The translations under genes and the position numbers were made by a program. The notes below the pieces were generated by a model that did not search any database, had not been told where the DNA came from, and saw only the letters and a program-made list of their open reading frames with translations. Below are positions 5,436 to 6,709 of a DNA stretch of 6,709 nucleotides, one piece after another; positions within the stretch are counted from its first letter, which is position 1; the number at the start of each line of letters is the position of its first letter. Source of the DNA: an uncultured Oscillospiraceae bacterium (GTDB taxonomy: Bacteria > Bacillota > Clostridia > Oscillospirales > Acutalibacteraceae); contig CABQCM010000076.1 of the NCBI GenBank assembly GCA_902462665.1, forward strand, positions 1 to 6,709. The letters run 5' to 3'.

Positions 5436-6709
5436 TTAAACCGTTTGAGTTTCCGGTTCAAAATCTCGGGTCACACAGCGTATCCATTTGCCGGCGCGCA
5501 TGCGGATGATGCACATCAGGGCTTTGAGGGGTTCGTCCAGCTTCATGCAAATGAGCACCACCGGCACCGGCCACTCAAACACAAAAGCGGCGACAAAGGC
5601 GGCGGGCAAAGCAACGCACCAAAGGGCGACCAGCTCGGAGATGAGGCAAAACCGGGTGTCGCCCGCTCCGCGGAGAATCCCTACAATCGACGTGGCCGAT
5701 ATGGAGACAAAGAAAGTGATAAAGGCAACTGCGACCATGAGATCCATGGCCAGATCTTTGGATTCCTGCGGGATGCTGTAGAAACTGACGGCAACCTTAC
5801 GCAGCAGCAAAATGGCTCCGCAGGCAATCAGCCCGACCAGATAGCTAAGGTAACGAAGGGTATGCGCGCGCAGCTCGGCTTCCTTTTTGTTGCCTTCTCC
5901 AATGGGTTTTCCCACCAATACGGCCGCCGCGTTGGCAATGCCGAAGATGACGATGGTGGAAAGCTGCTGCACCATGCTGGCGATGGAGTTGGCTGCCACC
6001 GGATCCCCAGCAGAATAGGTAATGTGGCCGAGCAAAGAGGCTTGCAGCGTCGTGCCAAGGCCCCACATGATTTCGTTGCACAACACAGGGGCCCCGTTGA
6101 CTGCGAGATCGCGGAAAAGCACCCGGTCAAACCGTAGAAGATGGCGCGGCCGGAAGGCAAGGCGTTTGTCAATGAGAAAAATATAGCCGAAGGTAACGGC
6201 GAATTCCAGAATGCGGGCGGCCAGAGAAGCGATTGCCGCGCCGCGAATGCCGAGGGCCGGCGCCCCCAGATTGCCAAAAATCAAAATCCAGTTGAGGAAG
6301 GCGTTGGTCAGACAAGACAGGATATTCACTACTACCGAGATACGCACGAGTTCTACCGAGCGAATGGCGCAAATCAAGGTGTTGCTCATGCCGAAAAGAA
6401 CATAGGCATATCCCATAATCCGCAGATACTGCGCGCCTGCGGAAATGATGTCCGCCTGATTGGAATAAAGGGAGAGAATTTGCTCGGGAAAGAGAAGTAC
6501 CGCCAGACCAAGCAGCAGTGAAACGCCGGCAGCGAGCTGTAAAATCATCGCGAAAATACGCCGGATAGCGGCTGTGTCTCCCTTGCCCCAATATTGGGCG
6601 CTGAGCACGGTAGCGCCCCCGGACAGGCCAAAGCAGACCATCGACAGAATAAAAAAGGGCTGATTGGCCAGGGTGGACGCGGACAGCAGAACCCCGGTCG
6701 TATCGGCTT
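5436..6709 (-). CDS. MATE-family multidrug/cation efflux transporter, N-terminus outside the window
   Basis: MATE proteins are 12-helix inner-membrane antiporters that export drugs or cationic metabolites in exchange for Na+ or H+. About 423 residues are visible of a usual ~450. The frame stays open to the window edge with typical MATE sequence before the first in-frame ATG at 6641 (GVLLSASTLANQPFFILS), so that ATG is internal and the true start lies beyond 6709. Family signs include LSGGATVLSAQYWGKGD near the start, an internal repeat with GAPVLCNEIMWGLGTTLQ in the second half, VLVGKPIGEGNKKEAE, GILRGAGDTRF near the end and KLDEPLKAL close to the C-terminus. Many hydrophobic segments alternate with short charged loops. 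No frameshift is seen. The substrate cannot be read from sequence. The gene lies upstream of the sigma-like gene on the same strand, but a hairpin terminator and a 197-base gap separate them. Confidence 0.94.
   Translation of the reverse strand, partial: ADTTGVLLSASTLANQPFFILSMVCFGLSGGATVLSAQYWGKGDTAAIRRIFAMILQLAAGVSLLLGLAVLLFPEQILSLYSNQADIISAGAQYLRIMGYAYVLFGMSNTLICAIRSVELVRISVVVNILSCLTNAFLNWILIFGNLGAPALGIRGAAIASLAARILEFAVTFGYIFLIDKRLAFRPRHLLRFDRVLFRDLAVNGAPVLCNEIMWGLGTTLQASLLGHITYSAGDPVAANSIASMVQQLSTIVIFGIANAAAVLVGKPIGEGNKKEAELRAHTLRYLSYLVGLIACGAILLLRKVAVSFYSIPQESKDLAMDLMVAVAFITFFVSISATSIVGILRGAGDTRFCLISELVALWCVALPAAFVAAFVFEWPVPVVLICMKLDEPLKALMCIIRMRAGKWIRCVTRDFEPETQTV

Noticed and set aside
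5430..6137. A 235-codon open frame on the plus strand across the MATE gene
   Set aside because: The opposite strand has a convincing MATE protein; this frame is rich in Gly, His, Asp and Lys as expected of a shadow of a membrane-protein gene.

Overview
The window reads as a chromosomal segment of a moderately GC-rich, Gram-positive Firmicute, most likely a Clostridia-class anaerobe near the Oscillospiraceae/Ruminococcaceae. This is inferred from the style of the DnaK and DnaJ proteins, the strong AGGGG-like ribosome sites, a perfect sigma-A promoter, a terminator after almost every gene, and the sigma-factor and MATE families present. No mobile element, CRISPR array, tRNA or rRNA was seen.

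Plus strand, 1-3562. The window opens inside dnaK: the last 181 residues, covering the end of the substrate-binding beta domain and the lid. A 311-base gap follows. It holds a GC-rich hairpin without a T tract, a consensus promoter (TTGACA-N17-TATGAT) and a long dnaJ leader containing a 14-bp hairpin. Next come dnaJ, which probably starts at a TTG codon, a strong terminator, rmuC (a membrane-anchored coiled-coil protein with a nuclease-like domain) and another strong terminator. The DnaK/DnaJ pair is the Hsp70 folding machine. RmuC is a genome-maintenance protein and appears to be a separate transcription unit.

Minus strand, 6709-3586. A MATE-family multidrug/cation antiporter enters from the right edge with its N-terminus missing, and ends at a hairpin terminator. 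Downstream on the same strand lies the most unusual gene here. It encodes a 550-residue protein with an ECF-type sigma factor (regions 2 and 4) in its first ~170 residues, then a winged-helix-like segment and a ~285-residue C-terminal domain I do not recognise. That domain carries clustered Cys/His residues. The gene has a possible ECF-type promoter just upstream (TCTAAC-N16-CGAC), as expected for a self-regulating sigma factor. No separate anti-sigma gene is visible. It converges on rmuC, and the two share a bidirectional terminator.

Points worth a second look are the extended sigma factor and its candidate autopromoter, the repeated GCAATCG(C) elements around the dnaJ promoter, and a near-identical 16-17 base motif just before the dnaJ and rmuC terminators, whose AGACCG core also follows dnaK.
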